A DNA stretch of 29,183 nt from an uncultured Clostridia bacterium (GCA_938014915.1 CALLQQ010000113.1:1-29183), one strand, 5' to 3'; numbered from the stretch's first letter, positions 8,596-17,994 are shown. Notes: generated by a model not told the origin, from the letters alone. Translations and numbers: made by a program.

Positions 8596-8623
8596 ATGGT
8601 ATATTATGAATAGCGAATACCAT
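8596..8623 (+). promoter_or_regulatory. Predicted noc promoter with overlapping dyad
   Basis: An extended -10 reading TGG-TATATT (TATATT at 8600-8605) lies 60 bp before the noc ATG; no good -35 is visible. Exact inverted repeats ATGGTAT (8596-8602) and ATACCAT (8617-8623) bracket the -10 and the likely start site, as an operator would. Regulation is inferred only from position. Confidence 0.4.
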
Positions 8624-8665
8624 TATATGTAAACGCACATCGGATTGTGGAAAGGACGTGTTAAA

Positions 8666-9484
8666 ATGGCGGCAATATTCAATACTATTCGTGGGAAAGT
8701 AGTGGGTAAGGTAATTGAAATAGGTGTGGATAACATTGTGCCGAATCCTCATCAACCGAGAAGATGTTTTTATAAAGAAGAATTGATGGAGTTAGCTGGG
8801 AGTATTCGCACTAACGGAATTCTGCAACCACTCTCCGTAAGAAGATTAAGAGATGGTACAGTTGAATTAATTTCAGGTGAAAGGCGATTACGTGCGGCAA
8901 AGATGGCAGGACTTGAAGTTGTCCCCTGCATACAAGTTGACACTTCCGAACGTGATTCGGCGGTGCTTGCCTTAATTGAGAATATCCAGCGGCAAGATTT
9001 AGATTATTTTGAGGAGGCAACCGCCATTGAGAAGTTAATTGACTTCTACGGTATGACGCAAGAAGATGCCGCCGTAAAACTTGGAAAGGCTCAATCTACA
9101 ATTGCAAATAAGCTTCGACTACTTAAACTGAGCGAATTGGAAAAGAAACTTCTATGCAAGTATCATTTAACGGAACGTCACGCAAGAGCATTGCTTAAAA
9201 TAAAAGATGCGAATATGCGCATAGAAATAATTGAAAAGATACATAAGGATAGGCTCAACGTTATTCAAACCGAGGCTTTAATAGATCAGCATTTAGCAAA
9301 GGACAAGCCGAGGAAGAGCAAGCACTTACTACTTATTAATGATGTCAGGTTATTCGTTAATACGATAAATCGTGCCATTGAAAGCATGAAAGCTGCTGGC
9401 ATCAATGCTGAAAGTCAAAAGGTGCAAAATGATGGCTATATCGAATATGTAGTGCGTATACCTACAAAAAACAATAATAGATAG
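8666..9484 (+). CDS. noc: Nucleoid occlusion protein Noc (ParB-family CTPase)
   Basis: Noc binds dispersed chromosomal sites and the membrane and keeps the division septum off the nucleoid. It has 272 residues from ATG 8666; AAAGGA lies upstream, and a longer TTG start at 8645 is less likely. The CTP-binding GERR motif is at 71-74. The helix-turn-helix at about 131-150 reads TQEDAAVKLGKAQSTIANKL with Gln143 where ParB has Arg, then ERHARALL; both are Noc hallmarks. The N-terminal MAAIFNTIRGKVVGKV could be the membrane-targeting amphipathic helix. The position between rsmG and parA-parB matches Bacillus noc. I found no consensus Noc site in the window. Confidence 0.85.
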   Translation: MAAIFNTIRGKVVGKVIEIGVDNIVPNPHQPRRCFYKEELMELAGSIRTNGILQPLSVRRLRDGTVELISGERRLRAAKMAGLEVVPCIQVDTSERDSAVLALIENIQRQDLDYFEEATAIEKLIDFYGMTQEDAAVKLGKAQSTIANKLRLLKLSELEKKLLCKYHLTERHARALLKIKDANMRIEIIEKIHKDRLNVIQTEALIDQHLAKDKPRKSKHLLLINDVRLFVNTINRAIESMKAAGINAESQKVQNDGYIEYVVRIPTKNNNR

Positions 9485-9503
9485 TTTCAATGCATGCCCT
9501 ACG

Positions 9504-9541
9504 CCCCCGTTCAATGTTCCACGTGGAACATTGAACGGGGG
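9504..9541. promoter_or_regulatory. parS site inside a 38-bp perfect palindrome
   Basis: The core TGTTCCACGTGGAACA (9515-9530) is the ParB-binding parS palindrome with C/G at one position per arm relative to the commonest version, TGTTTCACGTGAAACA. Symmetry continues perfectly outward through TTGAAC and five G (CCCCCGTTCAA on the left), giving 19 bases per half centred between 9522 and 9523. It lies between noc and parA. The outer arms could also act as a transcriptional hairpin after noc, although no T-tract follows. Confidence 0.9.
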
Positions 9542-9609
9542 TCCCCTTATGCCAAATTGCGAATATGTGTAGAAAAAAGCGTTTTCCCCTACAACAATGG
9601 TGTAAAGTA

Positions 9610-9618
9610 TGATATAAT
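9610..9618 (+). promoter_or_regulatory. Predicted extended -10 promoter of parA
   Basis: TGA-TATAAT forms an extended -10 (TATAAT at 9613-9618), 30 bp before the parA GTG. The hexamer 17 bp upstream (TACAAC) is a poor -35, as is usual for extended -10 promoters. It would drive parA-parB independently of noc. Confidence 0.5.
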
Positions 9619-9647
9619 CAATATATGACATTGTTGGAGGTGGAATC

Positions 9648-10436
9648 GTGGGCAAAATAATAGCGATAGCAAATCAAAAGGGCGGTGTAGGCAAGACGAC
9701 TACTTCTGTTAGCTTATCCGCCGCTATCGGTAAGCTCGGGAAAAAGGTTCTAGTTGTAGATATGGATCCTCAGGGGAATACAACTAGTGGATACGGCATT
9801 AACAAGCGTTCAATGGATATATCGAGCTATAATGTGCTGATGGGTGAAAGACGAATTCAAGAAGGTATAATTAAAACGAAATTCGATGGTGTATCCGTTC
9901 TAGGCGCTAGTTCGGCGCTTGCTGGAGCGGAGCTTGAACTTGTCGATAGAACGAACCGCACTACGATGCTGAAAAAATCGCTTGCGATGATAAAAGATAA
10001 TTACGATTATATTTTCATCGACTGTCCCCCATCACTCGGGCTTATAACACTGAATTGTCTAACTGCCGCAGATAGTGTGATCATTCCTATGCAGTGCGAA
10101 TTCTATTCGCTGGAGGGGTTGACACAACTTATTGAAACAATTAAGCTTGTTAAACAACGATTCAATCCCGGAATTGAAATTATGGGGATTTTATTCACGA
10201 TGTATGATACAAGACTTAATGTAACTGTGCAAGTAGTTAGAGAAGTTAAGAAATTCCTCGGTGATAAGGTATTCGATACTGTTATACCTAGGAATATTCG
10301 CCTTTCCGAGGCGCCAAGCTTCGGCGAGCCGATTATTTACTATAATAGAGTGTCTAAGGGCGCTCAAGCATATATGAAACTAGCAATGGAGATATTAACT
10401 AAAGATGGTGCAAAGAAAAGAACGCTAAAGAGATAA
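9648..10436 (+). CDS. parA: Chromosome-partitioning ATPase ParA (Soj)
   Basis: A deviant-Walker ParA ATPase that acts with ParB in origin segregation and, in Bacillus, regulates DnaA. At 262 residues it is the short chromosomal form without an N-terminal DNA-binding domain. The Walker A KGGVGKTT is at 11-18, with the signature first Lys. The A' motif VVDMDPQGN is at 37-45, and the Walker B region reads YIFIDCPPSLGLITLN. The start is GTG, preceded by GGAGG 7 nt upstream. It is 16 bp before parB and flanked on both sides by parS. Confidence 0.96.
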   Translation: MGKIIAIANQKGGVGKTTTSVSLSAAIGKLGKKVLVVDMDPQGNTTSGYGINKRSMDISSYNVLMGERRIQEGIIKTKFDGVSVLGASSALAGAELELVDRTNRTTMLKKSLAMIKDNYDYIFIDCPPSLGLITLNCLTAADSVIIPMQCEFYSLEGLTQLIETIKLVKQRFNPGIEIMGILFTMYDTRLNVTVQVVREVKKFLGDKVFDTVIPRNIRLSEAPSFGEPIIYYNRVSKGAQAYMKLAMEILTKDGAKKRTLKR

Positions 10437-10452
10437 GTGAAAGGGTGATTTC

Positions 10453-11319
10453 ATGTCAAGAAGAACAGGACTCGGGAAAGGTCTTGAAGCGCTTTTCGAC
10501 GATAATAGTACGGATAATTCCCGTTCATCACAAATTATAAGGCTATCGGATATAGAACCAAATAAAGGGCAACCTAGGCAGGAATTCGATAAAGAGGCAT
10601 TATCCACACTTGCCGATTCGATTAAGCAGCACGGATTGTTACAGCCGTTAGTGGTTAGACCGCTTCCGAGCGGTGCATACCAGATTGTAGCGGGAGAAAG
10701 GCGTTGGCGTGCTTGCAGAATGCTCGGCATTGACGAAGTGCCCGTATTCATTAAGGAATTGACCGATGCACAAACGATGCAAATTGCCCTGATTGAGAAT
10801 TTGCAGCGGGAAAACCTGAATCCGCTAGAGGAGGCGCAAGGATTCCGTGAATTGATGGACAACTATTCAATGACGCAGGAAGATGTAGCGAAAACTGTCG
10901 GTAGATCGAGGTCGGCAGTGGCGAATTCGCTGAGATTACTAACATTGCCAAGCGGCGCAATGCGCCTACTTAAAGATGGCGATATAACTGCCGGCCATGC
11001 GAAAGCTCTGCTATCGATAACTGATGAAAGCTTGGCCGACGATATTGCATCACGGGCGGCGAAAGGCGAATTAACGGTGCGTGACATTGAGAAGATAGCG
11101 GCGAAACATCGCAGGGAGGGCAATGTAGATAAGAAGAACCCCCCCTCCCCCGTCGAATTGCCCGATAGTTTCTATAAGGAGATGGAAATTGGGCTTAGGG
11201 ATGCACTTGGCAGGCGTGTCAAGGTGACAATGGGTAGCAAAAAAGGTAGTTTAGAGATAGAGTTCACGACTAAAGAGGAATTATCGGACCTTGCGAAGTT
11301 GCTAACTGGTGAGAATTAG
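10453..11319 (+). CDS. parB: Chromosome-partitioning protein ParB (Spo0J)
   Basis: A CTP-dependent DNA clamp that loads at parS, spreads, and recruits SMC (288 residues). The N-terminal GLGKGLEALF (6-15) is the short Lys-containing motif that stimulates ParA ATPase. The CTP-binding GERRWR is at 81-86. The helix-turn-helix at about 141-160 reads TQEDVAKTVGRSRSAVANSL, with the parS-type Arg153 and then AGHAKALL, in contrast to Noc next door. A C-terminal dimerisation domain follows a basic linker near 215-230. Identical parS palindromes lie 5' of parA and 3' of this gene. Confidence 0.96.
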   Translation: MSRRTGLGKGLEALFDDNSTDNSRSSQIIRLSDIEPNKGQPRQEFDKEALSTLADSIKQHGLLQPLVVRPLPSGAYQIVAGERRWRACRMLGIDEVPVFIKELTDAQTMQIALIENLQRENLNPLEEAQGFRELMDNYSMTQEDVAKTVGRSRSAVANSLRLLTLPSGAMRLLKDGDITAGHAKALLSITDESLADDIASRAAKGELTVRDIEKIAAKHRREGNVDKKNPPSPVELPDSFYKEMEIGLRDALGRRVKVTMGSKKGSLEIEFTTKEELSDLAKLLTGEN

Positions 11320-11330
11320 CGGTTTGCGGA

Positions 11331-11348
11331 ATGTTCCACGTGGAACAT
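11331..11348. promoter_or_regulatory. Second parS site, between parB and serS
   Basis: ATGTTCCACGTGGAACAT is an 18-bp perfect palindrome whose 16-bp core (11332-11347) is identical to the one at 9515-9530. It lies 11 bp after the parB stop and 33 bp before serS, so it would be transcribed in the serS leader if parB-serS is one unit. Confidence 0.92.
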
Positions 11349-11381
11349 CTACTATAAGTAATGATTGAAAGGACAATATTT

Positions 11382-12653
11382 ATGTTAGATATAAGGTATA
11401 TTAGAAAGAATGCTGATGAAGTTAAAGAGAAACTATCAAAAAGGGATCCGGGTCTTGCCGATATAGTTGATGAAGTTATTTCCGTCGATGCTTTAAGGAG
11501 AGAGGCGGCAGTAAAGGCAGAATCAATGAAAGCGGAGCAGAATAAAGTCAGCAAGGAAATACCGAGGATAAAAAAAGGGGGCGGAAACATTGACGATATT
11601 ATGACGAAGATGAAGGAATTGTCGGCTGAAATTAAGCAATGGGAGAAAAGAGTAGCCGACTTCGACAGTCATCAAAGGGATCTACTGCTTGAATTGCCGA
11701 ATCTACCGCATGAAAGTGTGCCAATCGGGCAGAGCGATGAGGATAATATTGAAGTACGTAGGAGCGGTGAGCCGACGAAGTTCAATTTTGAACCAAAGGC
11801 GCATTGGGATTTAGGTGCTGCGCTTGGCATTTTAGACCCCGAGGCGGCGGCGAAAGTTACTGGCTCACGTTTCCACTTTTATAAAGGACTTGGTGCTAGA
11901 CTTGAGAGAGCGGTAATAAACTTCTTCCTTAATACGCACACGGAGCATGGATATACCGAGGTGTTGCCGCCATTCATTGTTAATCGTGATTCAATGACGG
12001 GAACGGGACAATTGCCGAAGTTCGAGGAGGACGCATTCAAACTTGCGAATACGGAGTATTTCCTCATTCCAACTGCGGAAGTGCCCGTTACGAACCTATA
12101 TCGAAATCAAATTCTAACGGGGGCAGATTTGCCCATTAAATATTGTGCATATTCAGCTTGCTTTAGGTCCGAGGCTGGGAGTGCTGGCAGGGATCAACGT
12201 GGGCTGATTAGGCAGCACCAATTCAATAAGGTGGAGCTTGTGAAATTCGCAAGACCGGAGAATTCCTATGAAGAATTGGAGCAGCTAACAAATGACGCCG
12301 AGCGACTTCTAGTATTACTGGGATTGCCATTCAGGGTTGTGAATTTATGCGGCGGCGATTTAGGTTTTTCAAGTGCGAAAACATATGATATTGAAGTTTA
12401 TATGCCCTCATATGATAGATATGTTGAAATTTCCAGCTGTTCTAACTTCGAGGATTATCAAGCTAGACGTGCGAAAATCCGCTTTAAAGATAATATCAAG
12501 GATAAGGCGGAATTCGTGCATACGTTGAATGGTTCAGGTCTAGCCGTCGGGAGGACGGTAGCCGCTATATTAGAGAATTATCAGAATGAAGATGGCAGCA
12601 TTAGAATTCCCGATGTGCTCATTCCCTATATGGGATGCGACATTATCGAGTGA
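11382..12653 (+). CDS. serS: Serine--tRNA ligase
   Basis: Class II aminoacyl-tRNA synthetase charging tRNA-Ser (423 residues). The start [15 protein letters not shown] at 11382 is the family start and has GAAAGGA 8 nt upstream; a Met at 11361 gives an atypical extension. Residues about 25-105 form the long tRNA-binding coiled coil. Motif 2 is [20 protein letters not shown] and motif 3 is [19 protein letters not shown] near the C-terminus. The serine-site TAEVPVTN is present. No T-box leader is seen; the short leader contains parS instead. Confidence 0.97.
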   Translation: MLDIRYIRKNADEVKEKLSKRDPGLADIVDEVISVDALRREAAVKAESMKAEQNKVSKEIPRIKKGGGNIDDIMTKMKELSAEIKQWEKRVADFDSHQRDLLLELPNLPHESVPIGQSDEDNIEVRRSGEPTKFNFEPKAHWDLGAALGILDPEAAAKVTGSRFHFYKGLGARLERAVINFFLNTHTEHGYTEVLPPFIVNRDSMTGTGQLPKFEEDAFKLANTEYFLIPTAEVPVTNLYRNQILTGADLPIKYCAYSACFRSEAGSAGRDQRGLIRQHQFNKVELVKFARPENSYEELEQLTNDAERLLVLLGLPFRVVNLCGGDLGFSSAKTYDIEVYMPSYDRYVEISSCSNFEDYQARRAKIRFKDNIKDKAEFVHTLNGSGLAVGRTVAAILENYQNEDGSIRIPDVLIPYMGCDIIE

Positions 12654-12689
12654 TTTTAGCAGATTCAATATACGGAGAAAGGCAATAAA

Positions 12690-13436
12690 ATGCAACAATA
12701 TAGAAAAGATGGATACTTTTGCGAAGTGCGCAGGCTGATGTTCAGCGATTGCGACTATACAAAGAATATGAAATTATCGTCAATTCTTAGGTTCACGGCG
12801 GAAATTGCCGGTGCGGACCTATATGAAAAAGGAATATCGCACCAGCATTTATGGGATAACGGCATGGTATTTCTAGTATCGAGGATAGCGGTGAATATTG
12901 AAGAATTCCCCCGTGATAAGGAAACGATAGAAGTAGCAACAGGGGAGAATAGTCAACGTGGCGCATCGTTTAACAGGTGGTTTAAGATCCGTGACGAGGA
13001 CGGCAATGTAAAAATTGATGCTATGAGCGCTTGGGTGCTAGTCAATCCGCAGACGAGGCATATATTAAGACCGAGCGCATACCCCTATAAATTCAACTAT
13101 CGAAAGAGAGACGTCAAGGCGAAGATTCAAGGGAAATTCCCGATGGACGGTGCGCAAATTGTAGGAAAAAGGGAGATTCGCTATTCGGATATAGATGCAA
13201 ACGGGCATGTTTACAATGCCGTTTATGCCGATATTGCTTGCGACTATGCACCGCAGGAAGTTTTCGACCGTGAGTGGAAGGCATTCCAGATAAATTTCAT
13301 TGCGGAGGCTAAGAAAGGCGATGTGCTAGAAATACACACAAGACTTGATAACGACCGCTATTTAGCATGGGGAATGAATGGCGACAAGAGCAGTTTCGAA
13401 TTTATGTTAGAGCTTGGTGCGAGAACATCTAGCTAA
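12690..13436 (+). CDS. Acyl-[acyl-carrier-protein] thioesterase (FatA/TE family)
   Basis: Predicted to hydrolyse acyl-ACP and release free fatty acids. The 248 residues form the expected double hotdog. The first domain carries FSDCDYTKNMKLSSILRFTAE (about 19-39). The second begins with SDIDANGHVYNAVYADIACDY, whose Asn171-x-His173 matches the catalytic N-x-H of plant FatA/FatB-type enzymes. GGAGAAAGG precedes the ATG. It lies 36 bp after serS with no terminator between, so it may be co-transcribed. The chain-length preference cannot be read from sequence. Confidence 0.88.
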   Translation: MQQYRKDGYFCEVRRLMFSDCDYTKNMKLSSILRFTAEIAGADLYEKGISHQHLWDNGMVFLVSRIAVNIEEFPRDKETIEVATGENSQRGASFNRWFKIRDEDGNVKIDAMSAWVLVNPQTRHILRPSAYPYKFNYRKRDVKAKIQGKFPMDGAQIVGKREIRYSDIDANGHVYNAVYADIACDYAPQEVFDREWKAFQINFIAEAKKGDVLEIHTRLDNDRYLAWGMNGDKSSFEFMLELGARTSS

Positions 13437-13485
13437 ATGCACAAGCCTAATAAGGAAAATATATAAGAATTGTTAGTCATGGCTA

Positions 13486-15021
<1,536 letters not shown>

Positions 15022-15026
15022 ACGCT

Positions 15027-15067
15027 GTCCCCCATTGCTTTTAATGCGAGCAATGGGGACATTTTTT
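15027..15067 (+). terminator. Intrinsic terminator of guaB
   Basis: The left arm GTCCCCCATTGC (15027-15038) pairs with GCAATGGGGAC (15050-15060) with one bulged C. The T-run ATTTTTTG follows directly. This is a textbook rho-independent terminator six bases after the guaB stop. Confidence 0.92.
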
Positions 15068-15264
15068 GCGCTCCCTAAGGGCAAAACTTGTCCATTTTAA
15101 GCACATTTCCTAAGAGGGAAAATTGGCACTTTGCCGAAGAAAGGAAATATCTACCGACAATATTCGACAGATATTCGCTATATGCAGACAGATAGGACAT
15201 ATATAGAACACATTATATGACACTTGATTGTGCATCTCTAACAAAAAGTTGTTATCAATAGGTA

Positions 15265-15293
15265 TTGACAAAAAAGCATTTCGGGACTATAAT
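15265..15293 (+). promoter_or_regulatory. Consensus sigma-A promoter of the YabE-like gene
   Basis: TTGACA (15265-15270), a 17-bp spacer and TATAAT (15288-15293) match the consensus exactly at both hexamers and in spacing. It is the strongest promoter-like sequence in the window, 88 bp before the start codon. Confidence 0.85.
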
Positions 15294-15303
15294 AACTACA
15301 AAT

Positions 15304-15322
15304 CGGTTACAAACGGTTACAA
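15304..15322. repeat. Tandem CGGTTACAA repeat just downstream of the promoter
   Basis: CGGTTACAA occurs twice with a 10-bp period. On the minus strand this reads TGTAAC-N4-TGTAAC, and a further TGTAAC is on the plus strand near 15356-15361. The location at the expected transcription start suggests an operator. The half-site resembles the WalR consensus TGTWAH, but the spacing is 4 rather than 5, so no regulator is assigned. Confidence 0.45.
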
Positions 15323-15381
15323 TAAAAAAATAAAAGAAGTAATCGCAGATTGATTTTGTAACAAGTGATAAGGAGTTAATT

Positions 15382-16644
15382 ATGGAACCACAGATTCGCA
15401 CGAGGAAAATTGTTTCCATGCTGCGTACGCAAAGAGTATCAAAGTTGATAATGTTAATTCTATCAGCTGTAATGCTACTATCTTTCACTGGAATAGTCTA
15501 TTTCAGGAATGCAGTCTATATTTACGATGGTGACAATATCGAATATGGATTCACAATGTTAAGCGACCCGCATGGAATACTTGCTGAAAAGGGCTATCAG
15601 CTAGATGAGTATGATGAGCTTGAAATTGAGCAAGTGGGGAGAAATACAATGAAGCTTGAAATTCAGCGTGCATATGATATTAAAGTGAAAGCTGATGACA
15701 AGACATTCATAATTCCAGTTGTCAATGCAACGGTAGCAGATGTGTTGGAGCAATGCAGCATTGTAGTTAACAAAGATGACAATGTAAATTACGATTTAAC
15801 GGAGGAAGTCCTCCCCGGATATGAAATTGAAGTCGAAAGAGCATTTGACGTTAGCATTTTAGTAGATGGCGAAACAATTGAAGTGCCAATGCTAGAAGGA
15901 ACAGTCGAAGATGCCACGAAAAAAGCAGGAATAGTCTTGAACCCTGACGATATAATTACACCGAAGGCTACAAGTCTGATTGAAAAGGGCATGGAGATCG
16001 AAATAAACCGTGTAACTAAGAGAATTTCCAGCTCGACGGAAACGATAGAATATAAAACTATCGAAAAGCTAGATAATTCCCTAACAAAAGGTCTAATCAA
16101 AGAAGAAGTCAAGGGTAAAAATGGCGAAAAGCAAATTACAAAGGAATATACACTCATTGATAATGAAGTATCTTCGGAGAAAGTCATTGAGGAGAAGATT
16201 ATAACCGATGCCGTTAATAGAGTTATCATTAAGGGCAATGCTCCACGGAATCCCGTTATAAGCACGGGGGCGGCAGGCGAAATCAAAGTTGGCAAAGATG
16301 GTAAGCCGCTTAAATATAGCAAGGTATTGACGGGAAGATCAACTGCATATACTGCACCACCAACGGGAAGAACGGCTAGCGGAATTAAGCTAGAAGTAGG
16401 AACAGTCGCAGTCGATCCGAGGATAATCCCATACGGCACCAAGCTATATATAACATCGACCGATAATAAACATGTTTATGGCTATGCGGTGGCGGCGGAT
16501 ACAGGTGGATTCAGGCATGAGGGTAAAATCCTAGTAGATGTATTCATGGGCTTCACCGAGGGTGATAAATACAGCCATCCTAATTATAAAAAAGCTTGCC
16601 AATGGGGAAACAAACAAGTGAATGTTTATATCTTAGAAGATTAA
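15382..16644 (+). CDS. YabE-like cell-wall protein with DUF348, G5 and 3D domains
   Basis: A predicted membrane-anchored cell-wall-acting protein of the YabE/Rpf-like group (420 residues). A basic N-terminus precedes one membrane segment at about 22-42 with no clear cleavage site. Three DUF348-type beta repeats follow at about 45-97, 98-154 and 155-213. A G5-type region is at about 214-284. The C-terminal 3D domain is at about 318-420, and its three aspartates are visible as VAVDPRIIP (Asp345), AADTGGF (Asp373) and VDVFMG (Asp386). The 3D domain resembles MltA-type lytic transglycosylase folds, so peptidoglycan cleavage is likely. AAGGAG precedes ATG 15382. Confidence 0.9.
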   Translation: MEPQIRTRKIVSMLRTQRVSKLIMLILSAVMLLSFTGIVYFRNAVYIYDGDNIEYGFTMLSDPHGILAEKGYQLDEYDELEIEQVGRNTMKLEIQRAYDIKVKADDKTFIIPVVNATVADVLEQCSIVVNKDDNVNYDLTEEVLPGYEIEVERAFDVSILVDGETIEVPMLEGTVEDATKKAGIVLNPDDIITPKATSLIEKGMEIEINRVTKRISSSTETIEYKTIEKLDNSLTKGLIKEEVKGKNGEKQITKEYTLIDNEVSSEKVIEEKIITDAVNRVIIKGNAPRNPVISTGAAGEIKVGKDGKPLKYSKVLTGRSTAYTAPPTGRTASGIKLEVGTVAVDPRIIPYGTKLYITSTDNKHVYGYAVAADTGGFRHEGKILVDVFMGFTEGDKYSHPNYKKACQWGNKQVNVYILED

Positions 16645-16648
16645 AATA

Positions 16649-16678
16649 AACAGAGTCCGAATTAATTCGGACTCTGTT
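16649..16678. terminator. Bidirectional terminator between the YabE-like gene and alr
   Basis: A 30-bp perfect palindrome: each arm is AACAGAGTCCGAATT or its complement, with no unpaired centre. T-rich sequence follows on both strands (ATTTTC on plus, TATTTTAA on minus). It serves the two convergent genes. Confidence 0.88.
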
Positions 16679-16722
16679 ATTTTCTATTACAAATATTCAC
16701 GGGCGAGGGCATCGCAAGAACA

Positions 16723-17892
16723 TTATAAATATTCGATGATACCTTTAACTTCACCGTTCTTATAAATAACACGTGGCACTCTAAGACCGATGCCGCATAG
16801 AATTTCATAGTTAATCGTTCCGCATTTACTTGCAATTTCATCTAGTGAGATATATTTATCACCGTCATATCCAAAAAGCGTGACTATATCGCCAGTAGCT
16901 ATATCATCAATATGGGTAACGTCAACCATGATTTGATCCATGCACACCCTGCCAAGTATCGGGGCACGATGCCCACGAATAAGCACCTCCCCCACTCCTG
17001 ATAGCAACCGTGGATATCCATCAGCATAACCAATCGGGACAGTAGCAACTATAATATCCTTCTCTGCCGTGTATGTTCGCCCGTATCCAATGCTGCCGCC
17101 CTTTGGCATCGGCTTAACTGTACATACCGTAGATTTCAGTTCCATTACGGGCTTAAGATGTAAATTAATATCATGCGAGCAATCGGGTTTATGCCCGTAG
17201 ATAGCAATACCTAATCGGTCCAGATTAGTTCTACATTCGTCACGGTAGTATATGGCGCCAGCGCTATTCGATATATGAACACGGCGGAAGTTAATTCTAT
17301 TTGCACCAAGCAGGGCAATAGTATCATCGAATAGCTTGATTTGACTATGCGTATAAGATATATCGGCAGGATCCTCACTATCAGCGGCAGCTAGATGCGT
17401 GAAAATCCCCTCTAACTTCAATCCATCAAGAGTGAGAATTTTCATAACATCGTCGCATAGGGCGGCGGCATTGCCATATAGCCCCACCCTACCCATACCA
17501 GTATCAAGCTTAATATGCGCACGAATTTGCATATCGTTCGCCGCTGCGAATTCCGATAAGGTAATAGCATCGTCAATGCTATTGATAGCTTGAATGAGAT
17601 TAGGATGCGATAACATTCCCATATGGGTATCGGGGATGTTCCCAAAAATTAATATGTCACTCTTTATGCCGTTATTGACTAAATGCATCGCCTCTAAGAT
17701 ATTGGAAACGGCGAATTCCCTAATACCGAGCAATTCGAGCTCTTTTGCTATGGCGGTATCGCCATGACCGTAGGCATTCGCCTTTATAACCGCCATGGCA
17801 TCTTTGCCAGAGTGATTCGTTAACTCTTTGATGTTATGAGCTAGATTATCAAGATTGATAGTCGCCCATGTTCTTTTAAAAATGGTTGCCAT
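16723..17892 (-). CDS. alr: Alanine racemase
   Basis: PLP enzyme that interconverts L- and D-alanine for peptidoglycan (389 residues). The start at ATG 17892 (MATIFKRTWATINL) has AAGGAG 7-8 nt upstream; a longer frame to 17931 has no such site. The PLP lysine is Lys37 in AVIKANAYGHG. The second catalytic residue is the Tyr in IGYGRTYTA near 270. GRVCMDQIMVDVT and IGYADGYPRLLS are also conserved. It is monocistronic, convergent with the YabE-like gene, and divergent from the SLOG gene. Confidence 0.97.
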   Translation of the reverse strand: MATIFKRTWATINLDNLAHNIKELTNHSGKDAMAVIKANAYGHGDTAIAKELELLGIREFAVSNILEAMHLVNNGIKSDILIFGNIPDTHMGMLSHPNLIQAINSIDDAITLSEFAAANDMQIRAHIKLDTGMGRVGLYGNAAALCDDVMKILTLDGLKLEGIFTHLAAADSEDPADISYTHSQIKLFDDTIALLGANRINFRRVHISNSAGAIYYRDECRTNLDRLGIAIYGHKPDCSHDINLHLKPVMELKSTVCTVKPMPKGGSIGYGRTYTAEKDIIVATVPIGYADGYPRLLSGVGEVLIRGHRAPILGRVCMDQIMVDVTHIDDIATGDIVTLFGYDGDKYISLDEIASKCGTINYEILCGIGLRVPRVIYKNGEVKGIIEYL

Positions 17893-17971
17893 AAGATATC
17901 TCCTTATATAAGTAAACTTAGTCTTGAACATATGGTCTTTTTATGATATATTTAATATAGTATAATTTTAC

Positions 17972-17994
17972 ATCAACAACTTTCTGTCGTTGAT
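17972..17994. repeat. Dyad in the alr / SLOG divergent intergenic region
   Basis: ATCAACAAC (17972-17980) and GTCGTTGAT (17986-17994) form a 9-bp inverted repeat with one mismatch around TTTCT. A TATAAT at 17961-17966 on the plus strand sits just upstream. It may be an operator or leader hairpin; no regulator can be named. Confidence 0.35.

Larger units (their letters stand above)
15022..15381 (+). other. Intergenic region between guaB and the YabE-like gene
   Basis: This 360-bp stretch contains no credible gene. It holds the guaB terminator (15027-15067), then about 190 bp with no recognised feature. After that come a near-perfect sigma-A promoter (15265-15293), a tandem repeat of CGGTTACAA (15304-15322) and the ribosome binding site of the next gene. 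A loose ATATTCG repetition occurs around 15160-15178, but it is too short to interpret. Confidence 0.6.

Noticed and set aside
11320..11381. T-box leader for serS
   Set aside because: The gap is only 62 bp, contains parS, and has neither a terminator nor a T-box core.
15304..15361. A WalR binding site
   Set aside because: The TGTAAC half-sites are spaced by 4 instead of 5 bases, so the consensus is not met.
15789..16442. A 217-residue open frame on the minus strand opposite the YabE-like gene
   Set aside because: It lies wholly inside a well-supported gene, is low-complexity in Ser/Val/Leu/Pro as expected of an antisense shadow, and has no ribosome binding site or family motif.
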